Source of the DNA: Klebsiella pneumoniae
GTDB lineage: Bacteria; Pseudomonadota; Gammaproteobacteria; Eutrophobiales; Eutrophobiaceae
Direction of reading: 5' to 3'
Length of the DNA: 32,746 nucleotides
NCBI GenBank assembly: GCA_945878555.1
Contig: CAMDWI010000031.1
Coordinates: 1-32,746 of the forward strand
Shown: one piece after another, positions 26,075 to 32,746 of the stretch
Position numbering within the stretch: position 1 is the stretch's first letter
How the letters are laid out: each line of letters starts with the position of its first letter
Made by a program: the position numbers and the translations under genes
Notes under the pieces: generated by a model
What the model was told of the DNA's origin: nothing
Seen by the model: only the letters and a program-made list of their open reading frames with translations
Databases searched by the model: none

Positions 26075-27172
26075 TCAGACCGCACTCCCCGACCAGAAAA
26101 TGACCTGCTGGTTGCGGTAGATTTGCCAGCGACAGAGCGGGTGTTTTCCGGTGGCTGTAATCAGGCTGAACAGGCTGGAGGTTTCAGTATCGCCTTTCCC
26201 CGTTTTTTCGAGTACCTCTGCCACAACCTTGTCATCGCCCGGTCCTGCCAGTTCTGCGATGTTGAGGCCGAGAACTTTGCCAGCCTCCTTGCCAAGCAGA
26301 TAGAGCAATGGCTGGTTGACCAGTCTGATACTGCCTGACAGGTTGGTTATCAGCACCGGCGTCCTGACCTGATCGAAATAGAGTGCCTTTTCCCGGAGTA
26401 ACTCCGGCAGCGTGTCCAGTTGCAGGTTTAGTTGTTCGCGCAGCAGGCCGGCCTCCTGATTGGCGCTTTCCAGAAAGTCGAACAGTTTGCGGTTTTCAAT
26501 GTCCTGTCGAAGTGTTGCAGCGAGCAACTGGTGATTTCCAAATACCAGTCTAACCAGCAGGATCAGATAAAACGTCGCCATCAGTCCCATAGCAAAGTGG
26601 GGAAAATCTGCTTGCTGATAAAAAAAGATGGTGAGTGGCATTAATATCAGCAGCAGATACGGTATAGCGGCGCCAAGCAGGGGCGAGAGTGACAGTAATA
26701 CCCCGGCAGACATGCCGGCAATGACAAACGCGATAAACGATTCAATCCAGCCGACGGTATATTCACCGGGTATCAGGATCAACACCCCCCAGAGTGCGGC
26801 GGAAACATGCGTGCCGGCAAGTAACAGGTTTTTACAGGTTTCCATACGCCCGGATCCCGGTTTGCGGCTCCAGAACATGCTGACGATAAACAGGCGAACC
26901 AGGGTAATTGCGATCATGGCGGTCAGCCAGAGGATCAGTTCCAGCCGGGGAACATAGTCCTTGAGTACCAGAAATACCAGCACCGAGTTAACCAGCGTTA
27001 TTGAATAGGACAGCGGCGCATTTCGAAACAATAACTCGATAAGCTGTGTCCTGGTCTGGCTTTCTGTGTCTGTGTTCACGGGTTGCATCAGCGGATCATA
27101 CGGTATTTCATCGGATGTGTGCATGCTACAATCATTACAATCATCGCTGTCATCTGAAAATGGACATGACAT
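26075..27172 (-). CDS. Six-helix membrane protein with C-terminal PAS domain and no output domain
   Basis: The 365-residue protein has a hydrophilic, Asp/Cys-rich N-terminus (CPFSDDSDDCNDC), about six transmembrane helices between residues 50 and 215, a short coiled-coil linker (about 225-260) and a PAS domain (about 262-345) containing TPVLITNLSGSIRLVNQPLL. It ends there, in WSGSAV, with no kinase, GGDEF or other effector. The layout resembles MASE-type sensors cut off after PAS. It may pass its signal to a partner, or be a remnant. A CAGG site supports the ATG at 27172; an internal ATG at 27124 has none. The start codon overlaps the pncC start on the other strand. Confidence 0.8.
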   Translation of the reverse strand: MSCPFSDDSDDCNDCSMHTSDEIPYDPLMQPVNTDTESQTRTQLIELLFRNAPLSYSITLVNSVLVFLVLKDYVPRLELILWLTAMIAITLVRLFIVSMFWSRKPGSGRMETCKNLLLAGTHVSAALWGVLILIPGEYTVGWIESFIAFVIAGMSAGVLLSLSPLLGAAIPYLLLILMPLTIFFYQQADFPHFAMGLMATFYLILLVRLVFGNHQLLAATLRQDIENRKLFDFLESANQEAGLLREQLNLQLDTLPELLREKALYFDQVRTPVLITNLSGSIRLVNQPLLYLLGKEAGKVLGLNIAELAGPGDDKVVAEVLEKTGKGDTETSSLFSLITATGKHPLCRWQIYRNQQVIFWSGSAV

Positions 27173-27677
27173 GGACCGGCCTGCTAATCACAAACAATCG
27201 CTCCTTCTGGCTGAACAACTCGGAGCTCTCTTGCGGCAACAATCGCTGACACTGGTTACGGCTGAATCCTGTACCGGTGGCGGTATTGCGTGGACATTGA
27301 CATCTATCCCCGGCAGTTCGCAGTGGTTTGAACGCGGGTTCGTTGTCTATTCAAACCGTTCCAAACAGGAATTACTCGGAGTCAGTGTGGATACGCTGGC
27401 CAGTTACGGTGCTGTCAGTACAGAGACCGCAGAGGCGATGGCAGCGGGTGCATTGCAAAATTCGGCAGCAGATATCAGTGTTGCTGTGACCGGTATCGCC
27501 GGCCCGGATGGCGGCAGTGCGGGCAAACCGGTGGGTACAGTGTGTCTTGCCTGGCAGCGTCGCTCCGGTCAGGCCAAAAGTGTGCAGGTCGGCTTCCCGG
27601 GCGACAGGTCCAGTGTCAGGGACAGCGCCATACAGCGGGCACTGGAGGGACTGCTAGACTTGTGCAGTCAGTCCTGA
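27171..27677 (+). CDS. pncC: Nicotinamide-nucleotide amidase PncC (CinA C-terminal domain)
   Basis: The 168-residue protein is the stand-alone CinA C-terminal domain, which deamidates nicotinamide mononucleotide in NAD salvage. The signature TAESCTGGGIAWTLTSIPGSS and the later VTGIAGPDGGSAGKPVGTV are complete. Longer in-frame starts (27066, 27123) fall inside the opposite gene and add no conserved sequence; the ATG at 27171 gives the usual length. The gene stands directly upstream of recA in many Gammaproteobacteria; here about 4.7 kb separates them. Confidence 0.93.
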   Translation: MDRPANHKQSLLLAEQLGALLRQQSLTLVTAESCTGGGIAWTLTSIPGSSQWFERGFVVYSNRSKQELLGVSVDTLASYGAVSTETAEAMAAGALQNSAADISVAVTGIAGPDGGSAGKPVGTVCLAWQRRSGQAKSVQVGFPGDRSSVRDSAIQRALEGLLDLCSQS

Positions 27678-27686
27678 ACCGGCAGA

Positions 27687-29093
27687 TTATTTTTGCCAGC
27701 CACCCTTGCGCGTCATCTTTCCCCATTCCTGTTTGCGCCCCGTCAACCATTTATATGCACCCTTGATCCGGTAATACGTGTTGATTTGCCGGTAGCCCAG
27801 ACATTCAAGAAAGGAGCAAGCAAACAGGATCGGGATATATTGCAGTTTTGAAATGCCCCGGAATGTAATCTCATCCAGTAACATTGAGGTAGTCGAGAGC
27901 AAGACCGACAGAAACATCGCAAACAGGAAAAAGATCAGTGCAATTTCGAAGCCGAGCTTTCCCGTTGCGAGCAGATAGAGTGTAAACAGATACCCCGTTA
28001 ATTCAATAAACGGACTCATCCACTCGAACAGGATAAAAAACGGAAAGGCAATAAAACCGGTCTTGCCACTGTTTTTCATAAACAGTAATTGACGATTCAG
28101 CCACAGGCTTTCCGAAAGTCCCCGGTGCCAGCGCACACGCTGGGAAGCGAAGATCTTCATCGACTCGGGGACTTCAGTCCAGCAGATAGGATCAGGAATA
28201 AAGGAGATCCTGTAGGGAATGCGATGTTCGGCATGGTAACGATGCATCCGCACAATCAGTTCCATGTCTTCACCGACCGTGGCGCTGTCGTAACCTCCTG
28301 AGTCTATGACGGCCTTTTTCCGGAATACACCAAACGCGCCCGATATAATCAGCAAGGCATTCAGTCGCGACCAGCCGATACGCCCGAACAGGAAACTGCG
28401 CAGGTATTCAATCAGCTGAAACAAAGCCAGCAGGTTTGTCGGCAGCCCCTTGCTGACCAGATGTCCGTTCCTGACCACGCAACCGTTTGCAATGCGGATG
28501 GTTCCGCCACAGGCGATGGTCTCCGGTTCTTCCATAAACGGTTGTATGGCGCGTAGCAGGCTGAACCGTTCCAGGATCGAATCGGCATCTACACAGCAGA
28601 AGTAAGGATAGCGACTGATATTGATGCCTGCATTCAGCGAGTCGGCCTTGCCACCATTGTCCTTGTGGATCACCCTCAGGTTTTCCTTCAGGGTGGATTT
28701 ATACACCTGGCGGACCGGTTTGGTGACCAGCAGGTTATGACATGATTCAGGAAAAGGCTCCAGCCTGAATTCGCGTATAAGGACATCCAGTGTCCCGTCT
28801 GTAGCACCGTCCACGACAACGACCAGTTCATATTCCGGATAATACAGCTGTAATAGTGACCGGATCGACGACACAATAGTCTGTTCCTCATTGTAGGCCG
28901 GGATGATGATGGTAATAGGAGGTTCATGACCAGTCATCAACGACTCATCATCATCGTCGCGTTTGGTATGCATATACTTCAGCAGGGTATTGAACGCGAT
29001 AGCATTCAGGGTGAGATAGCTGCCGGCGGTCACCAGCATGTAAAACAGGAAAAACCAGAGCAGGGCTGACTCAAGCGTGCCAATTTCTATCAT
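27687..29093 (-). CDS. Membrane glycosyltransferase family 2, polysaccharide synthase-like
   Basis: This 468-residue protein resembles PgaC/IcaA/YaiP-type processive synthases. An N-terminal membrane segment (about 10-35) precedes a cytoplasmic GT-A domain with PAYNEE (65-70), DGA (D95), CVDADS (D169, D171), GED (274-276) and QRVRWHRG (318-325, the QxxRW motif of processive enzymes). Three or four C-terminal membrane helices (about 340-430) could form a polymer channel. The likely product is a beta-linked sugar polymer; the sugar cannot be read from sequence. Its ATG overlaps the stop of the HEAT-repeat gene (ATGA), so the two are translationally coupled. It is the last gene of the operon. 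Confidence 0.92.
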   Translation of the reverse strand: MIEIGTLESALLWFFLFYMLVTAGSYLTLNAIAFNTLLKYMHTKRDDDDESLMTGHEPPITIIIPAYNEEQTIVSSIRSLLQLYYPEYELVVVVDGATDGTLDVLIREFRLEPFPESCHNLLVTKPVRQVYKSTLKENLRVIHKDNGGKADSLNAGINISRYPYFCCVDADSILERFSLLRAIQPFMEEPETIACGGTIRIANGCVVRNGHLVSKGLPTNLLALFQLIEYLRSFLFGRIGWSRLNALLIISGAFGVFRKKAVIDSGGYDSATVGEDMELIVRMHRYHAEHRIPYRISFIPDPICWTEVPESMKIFASQRVRWHRGLSESLWLNRQLLFMKNSGKTGFIAFPFFILFEWMSPFIELTGYLFTLYLLATGKLGFEIALIFFLFAMFLSVLLSTTSMLLDEITFRGISKLQYIPILFACSFLECLGYRQINTYYRIKGAYKWLTGRKQEWGKMTRKGGWQK

Positions 29094-30226
29094 GGTGCCT
29101 GTTCTGCCATTACCTGGATGAGCATTTCCCGTGCCTGATCACTTGATAATGTGGTCAGCAACTTTTCAAACCAGATACCTCTGCCTGTTCTGGCGGCGAC
29201 CAGTGTCTGGGCGGCGCGATATCTGACCCACCAGTCCGGATCTGACAGTAACGGTAACAACAACTCCAGGTCAGCCGGATCCCCGATACGGCCCAATGCC
29301 ACAATCGCATGGATACGTAACCAGGCATGTTCGCTATAGAGGAAAGGGATGAGGTCATGCTTTACGCTGTTATCACCGATGCGACCCAGTGTCCGCAGGA
29401 TGATACCCTGGACCTCCGGATCCCGGCTCATGTGCAAATGCCGGATCAGCAGGGGCAACAAACTGGCATCATCGGTATATTCAACCAGGCTGAACAGGTT
29501 GCGTGACTGCTGGTTGTTCAGCAGGTCTGTCTGCCTGACGATCAAATGCAGTATGTCCGCCCCGCCGGACTTGCTGACCTTGCTGGCGATATAGGGTACC
29601 CAGTGATCAAATTGCATCAGTGCTGATAATACGCAGTATTCGGCACGGGGATGACCTACAGCTACGAGTGCGCAGGTGGCCTCGATATTGATCAGGATAT
29701 TGTTTGAATCAGCAGCCCGCAGCAGCGCCTCCTGACATGTTGGTGTATTAATCAGTCTGGCCGACTTGACCGCCAGCATCTGCTGCCAGACATTGCGTTG
29801 CTGCGAATTTATCTTACGGTATTGCAGTATCGACGAACAAATCTGGTCCAGTTCCAGTCTGACAGCGAGTTGATCCAGTCCTCCGGCACTCTGGTTGTCA
29901 ATCTGTCGTCTGATGTCGTACCAGAGTTCCAGCATCAATTCACTTTCCCGTTTGTGCAGTATCGGCGGTTCATCCTGCTGGCCGGCAAGCCAGTTGAAAA
30001 GCACGGGGCGCCACAGTTCACGAAATTGTTTCTGGTATCGTCTGCTGGAATCCTTCCGGATACGCAATATCAAGGTATAACCGAGTAATATGATGATAGC
30101 GCTCATACAGACCATGATTACCCAGATTGTGATCTGGACGATCAGTGGTACGGAAGCGGCCAGCGCAAACAGTTCAGAAATAATAGTTGAGACCAAACCT
30201 GAAAAACTCCCTGTCAGTCCTTGCAC
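29090..30226 (-). CDS. Membrane-anchored HEAT-repeat protein
   Basis: The product has up to 378 residues: one transmembrane helix (about 25-53, VQITIWVIMVCMSAIIILLGY), a basic juxtamembrane part, a helical middle, then HEAT repeats in the last 130 residues (ILRTLGRIGD, IHAIVALGRIGDPADLELLLPLLSDPDWWVRYRAAQTLVAA, given in part). HEAT repeats bind proteins. The first start (GTG 30226) overlaps yaiO-like coding by 53 bp; a TTG at 30196 with an AGGGAG site ten bases upstream would cut the overlap to 23 bp and is a good alternative. It is coupled to the glycosyltransferase gene by ATGA, so it is probably an accessory protein of the synthase. Confidence 0.85.
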   Translation of the reverse strand: MQGLTGSFSGLVSTIISELFALAASVPLIVQITIWVIMVCMSAIIILLGYTLILRIRKDSSRRYQKQFRELWRPVLFNWLAGQQDEPPILHKRESELMLELWYDIRRQIDNQSAGGLDQLAVRLELDQICSSILQYRKINSQQRNVWQQMLAVKSARLINTPTCQEALLRAADSNNILINIEATCALVAVGHPRAEYCVLSALMQFDHWVPYIASKVSKSGGADILHLIVRQTDLLNNQQSRNLFSLVEYTDDASLLPLLIRHLHMSRDPEVQGIILRTLGRIGDNSVKHDLIPFLYSEHAWLRIHAIVALGRIGDPADLELLLPLLSDPDWWVRYRAAQTLVAARTGRGIWFEKLLTTLSSDQAREMLIQVMAEQAP

Positions 30227-31322
30227 GATCTTGCGGTTTTACCCAGGTCTTGCCGACGCTGTAGACCAGCCCAAGAGACGGGGTCATTCTGAACTCGCCC
30301 CAGACAACAGTGGTGTCGACCCGGGATGAGAGCAGTGTGTTCGCATCGGTCAGTTTCTCGATTTCCTCTCCGCCTGTATAGCCCAGCTGTATATTGGAGG
30401 AGGAGGGGAAGTAATACCCAATCTGGAGGCGGTGGGCCGTTGCCATACCTGCCGTATTCGAGTCGCTGCGGATAAGTGTATAGGCCAGGCGGTAGTCCGC
30501 GATATATTTCTCAATGGTGATGTCTGCCGTGGTGACATCTGCTTCGCGATAACCCGCATAGCCGATGCCTGCTATGCCACCCCAGCCATTCGAAAAGTCA
30601 TGATTAAGTTGCAGTTGCAGTCTGTGTTCCGGGATGACGTGGTGATCCGGACTCCAGCCAGCGGCCAGCAGGATACCGGTAGTGTCGGCCAGTTTGTAAA
30701 AGCCGTTCAGCGCCCAGGCAAGATCAGACTGGCGAAATCGTTTTGTCTGCTGGACCTGAACGGCAAAACGATGGTCGTTTGGGGTATGTGCTCCAAACTC
30801 TGCCGTCGTTTCGCGCCAGTTTGCCAGTCCATTGGCGGGAAATTCCAGCTGGTTGGATAAAGAGACGTGGTAACCGGTGTTCTGCTGAACTGAGGATGTG
30901 TTCAGGGTGGCCATTGCCCACCTGGCAGTACCGAACCGGTCTGCCGCCGCGGCACGTACGATTTCTGCCTCATCCGCCTTGCCTGCCATCTGCAGTGCCT
31001 GAAACAGGGTGATGTGTATATCCTCGTAGTCTGGTGCAAGGGCGATGCCGCGTCGCAGGTAGGGGATGGCCTGGTCGGAATGTCCCTGCCAGTGCAAGGT
31101 CTGACCGATGCCGAGCAGATAGTCTGCATTGTCCGGATACTGTTCCAGCAATTTACGCCAGGTCTGAAGTGCGTATTCATAGTCTGCATTCAGACTGGCC
31201 TGACGGGCTGTGTTAAATAGTTGTTCCGGAGATATGTCTGCTGCCAACACATACAAGGGCAACAGCAGGTTGAAAACCAGTGCGGTCAGAAGGATTTTCA
31301 GTTTATCAGCGATACACTTCAT
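30174..31322 (-). CDS. YaiO family outer-membrane beta-barrel protein with TPR repeats
   Basis: The 382-residue protein has a signal peptide (about 1-28, ending LAAD) and two or three TPR motifs (about 30-130, e.g. ALQTWRKLLEQYPDN and AIPYLRRGIALAPDYED). The barrel region (about 140-382) has alternating strands and ends in GLNYYF. The YaiO family pairs a periplasmic TPR part with an outer-membrane barrel, the same logic as PgaA and AlgK/AlgE in polysaccharide export. E. coli yaiO also lies near a GT2 gene (yaiP). It overlaps the response-regulator gene by ATGA. It is probably the export pore of this operon's polymer (inference). Confidence 0.85.
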   Translation of the reverse strand: MKCIADKLKILLTALVFNLLLPLYVLAADISPEQLFNTARQASLNADYEYALQTWRKLLEQYPDNADYLLGIGQTLHWQGHSDQAIPYLRRGIALAPDYEDIHITLFQALQMAGKADEAEIVRAAAADRFGTARWAMATLNTSSVQQNTGYHVSLSNQLEFPANGLANWRETTAEFGAHTPNDHRFAVQVQQTKRFRQSDLAWALNGFYKLADTTGILLAAGWSPDHHVIPEHRLQLQLNHDFSNGWGGIAGIGYAGYREADVTTADITIEKYIADYRLAYTLIRSDSNTAGMATAHRLQIGYYFPSSSNIQLGYTGGEEIEKLTDANTLLSSRVDTTVVWGEFRMTPSLGLVYSVGKTWVKPQDRARTDREFFRFGLNYYF

Positions 31323-31714
31323 GATGTTTGATTTCCGACGATGGTAATTATCCGTCTGATAAGCTCGTCGGGCCGGAATGGTTTGATAATATAATCGGTA
31401 ATACCCAGTTCAAATCCGCGGTCAATGTTTTCCTGGCGGTCCTGGGCGGTCAATATCAGTACCGGGACCTGTTGCCAGCCCGGTTGGGAGCGGACCCGGA
31501 TCAGGATGTCAAAACCGTCCAGAAACGGCATCATTACATCCAGCAGGATCAGCGCAGGAGCGGTCATCGATTCTATCTGGTTGACCGCCTGCTCACCGTC
31601 CACGGCACTTCTGACCTCAAACCCGGCTCGTTTAATCAGAAACTCCAGCAAGGTCCGGGTGTCCTCGTCATCTTCTACCACGAGAATTTGTGCGGATGAA
31701 TCGTGTTTTTGCAT
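31319..31714 (-). CDS. Single-domain response regulator (CheY-like)
   Basis: The 131-residue protein is a receiver domain only. The acidic pocket is E14-D15-D16, the phosphorylated residue is D59 in LILLDVMMP, the switch threonine is T89 in LTA, and K111-P112 completes the site. It has no DNA-binding or enzyme output, so it must act by protein contact. It is the first gene of the operon and overlaps the YaiO-like gene by ATGA, which argues that it controls the synthase/export complex directly after translation. No histidine kinase gene lies beside it; the PAS sensor at 26075-27172 has no kinase domain. Confidence 0.93.
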   Translation of the reverse strand: MQKHDSSAQILVVEDDEDTRTLLEFLIKRAGFEVRSAVDGEQAVNQIESMTAPALILLDVMMPFLDGFDILIRVRSQPGWQQVPVLILTAQDRQENIDRGFELGITDYIIKPFRPDELIRRIITIVGNQTS

Positions 31715-31786
31715 GGTACAGGTCCGGGTGTTTTATCCTTTAAAGTCCAGATTTACGCTTGATGATTCTGCTATCATCCATCATGT

Positions 31787-31814
31787 AAGTCTATTGACTT
31801 TTCAGGTAAAAGTC
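31787..31814 (+). promoter_or_regulatory. Competing short hairpins over the thpR ribosome-binding site
   Basis: Three segments can pair in two exclusive ways: AAGTC (31787-31791) with GACTT (31796-31800), or GACTTTT (31796-31802) with AAAAGTC (31808-31814). The second hairpin puts the AGG of the ribosome-binding site in its loop, directly before the GTG start at 31816. The stems are short and AT-rich, so a regulatory role is only possible. Confidence 0.3.
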
Positions 31815-31815
31815 C

Positions 31816-32337
31816 GTGATATTGAGCTCACACAGGCTGTTTTTTGCATTAATGCCCGACCCGATCACACGTGCGCGTCTGGCCTCGACAGTAGACGGGC
31901 ATACGATAGCCCGGCAAGGGCGGGTTGCTGAAGAAAACCTGCATCTGACACTGCTCTTTCTCGGGAATGTGGACACGGCCAGATTACCGATTCTGAAGCG
32001 GGGGGCATCAGGTGTCAGGGCGACACCGTTTTCCCTGCAGATTGACTGTTCCGGCTGGTGGAAGGCTCCCCGGATATTCTGGTTGGCCCCGGGACAGGCC
32101 CCTGCGTCGTTACTGTTGCTGCACAAGGCCCTGGCCGGATTGGCTGTAGAATGTGGTATTGCGATCGAAATCTGGCCGTATCTGCCCCATGTAACGCTTG
32201 CACGCAAGGTGGATAAGCCTGCCGCAATCAAATTTGCACCGATACGGTGGCATGTCAGCGATTTTTGCCTGGTCGAGTCTGTCACCCGTTCGGGGTATGT
32301 TGAATATCAAATCATTCAGCGCTGGACACTTACCTGA
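31816..32337 (+). CDS. thpR: RNA 2',3'-cyclic phosphodiesterase ThpR (2H family)
   Basis: The 173-residue protein has both HxTx motifs of 2H phosphoesterases: HLTLLFLG (about 43-50) and HVTLARK (about 124-130), each preceded by the usual loops. Family enzymes open 2',3'-cyclic phosphate ends on RNA; E. coli ThpR can also ligate tRNA halves in vitro. The start is GTG at 31816, or TTG two codons later, with an AGG site 9-10 bases upstream. It is divergent from the response-regulator operon and lies 57 bp before recA on the same strand. Confidence 0.9.
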   Translation: MILSSHRLFFALMPDPITRARLASTVDGHTIARQGRVAEENLHLTLLFLGNVDTARLPILKRGASGVRATPFSLQIDCSGWWKAPRIFWLAPGQAPASLLLLHKALAGLAVECGIAIEIWPYLPHVTLARKVDKPAAIKFAPIRWHVSDFCLVESVTRSGYVEYQIIQRWTLT

Positions 32338-32348
32338 ACGGGATTTTG

Positions 32349-32357
32349 TGGGATAAT
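32349..32357 (+). promoter_or_regulatory. Extended -10 promoter candidate of recA
   Basis: TGG followed by GATAAT (32352-32357) fits an extended -10 element 38 bases before the recA start. A -35 is poor (CTTACC at 32329). No complete LexA box was found; only a half-site-like TACAGT at 32363-32368. Confidence 0.4.
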
Positions 32358-32394
32358 CCGGATACAGTAAACCAATTCAGTGGAGATGAAATCA

Positions 32395-32746
32395 ATGGAT
32401 GAGAAAAAGAAGCAAGCCTTGAACATAGCCCTCGGCCAGATCGAAAAACAGTTTGGCAAGGGTTCAATCATGCGTCTCGGTGAAGACAGTGTAGTGCATG
32501 ATGTCGAAGCGGTGTCGACAGGTTCGCTGGGGCTGGATATTGCCCTGGGAATTGGTGGTTTCCCGCGAGGTCGGGTGGTGGAGATCTATGGACCGGAATC
32601 GTCCGGCAAGACCACACTGGCGTTACAGGTGGCCGCAGAGATCCAGAAGGCAGGCGGCACAGCCGCATTTGTCGACGCAGAGCATGCGATGGACCCGAAA
32701 TATGCGGAGAAACTGGGTGTAAAGATCGAAGACCTGCTGGTATCAC
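32395..32746 (+). CDS. recA: Recombinase RecA, N-terminal part (runs off the window)
   Basis: Only the first 117 codons are present. The start [20 protein letters not shown] lies nine bases after a GGAG site. The polymerisation motif is followed by the core with [18 protein letters not shown] and the Walker A motif GPESSGKTT, then [18 protein letters not shown]. RecA forms ATP-dependent filaments on single-stranded DNA for recombination and SOS induction. The sequence is intact up to the edge; truncation is only due to the window. Confidence 0.97.
   Translation, partial: MDEKKKQALNIALGQIEKQFGKGSIMRLGEDSVVHDVEAVSTGSLGLDIALGIGGFPRGRVVEIYGPESSGKTTLALQVAAEIQKAGGTAAFVDAEHAMDPKYAEKLGVKIEDLLVS

Noticed and set aside
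32346..32394. LexA (SOS) box upstream of recA
   Set aside because: Only a half-site-like TACAGT at 32363 is present; a CTG(T)-N8-ACAG partner is absent at the right distance.

Overview
The window looks like chromosome of a free-living, probably marine or aquatic gammaproteobacterium. Housekeeping proteins (TtcA, TypA/BipA, TadA, PncC, ThpR, RecA N-terminus and the EF-P paralogue EfpL) all read like gammaproteobacterial versions, and TonB-dependent receptors, a TAXI-TRAP importer and outer-membrane barrels show a Gram-negative envelope. No species can be named. No tRNA, rRNA, CRISPR array, integrase or insertion sequence was seen, and no gene-free stretch exceeds about 250 bases.

Layout: 1-3.8 kb, a Xanthomonas/Caulobacter-type TonB receptor and a rhomboid protease, both on the minus strand. 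3.9-4.5 kb, efpL. 4.6-8.3 kb, a tight plus-strand operon of DUF4956 membrane protein, secreted metallophosphatase fused to a degenerate kinase-like domain, and a secreted CotH-like protein. 8.35-13.3 kb, minus-strand genes for a tandem alpha/beta-hydrolase protein lacking nucleophile serines, an Old Yellow Enzyme and a second TonB receptor. 13.4-15.4 kb, a ClsB-like phospholipase D protein, an unknown small protein and a small lipoprotein. 15.4-18.2 kb, a TAXI-TRAP transporter. 18.4-20.2 kb, typA. 20.5-26 kb on the plus strand, cold-shock protein, small membrane protein, ttcA, an M50 protease, a large cNMP-binding/rhodanese/coiled-coil protein and tadA. 26-27.2 kb, a membrane PAS sensor. 27.2-32.7 kb, pncC, then a four-gene minus-strand operon (response regulator, YaiO-like barrel, HEAT-repeat membrane protein, GT2 glycosyltransferase), then thpR and the start of recA.

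Best candidates for undescribed biology: (1) the DUF4956/phosphatase-pseudokinase/CotH operon, which would place a phosphatase and two kinase-fold proteins outside the cytoplasm beside an integral membrane protein; (2) the response regulator-YaiO-HEAT-GT2 operon, which looks like a compact regulated polysaccharide synthesis and export unit lying between pncC and recA, two genes that are adjacent in many relatives; (3) the 899-residue cNMP/rhodanese/coiled-coil protein; (4) the double hydrolase without serine nucleophiles. Functions proposed for these are inference from sequence and context.
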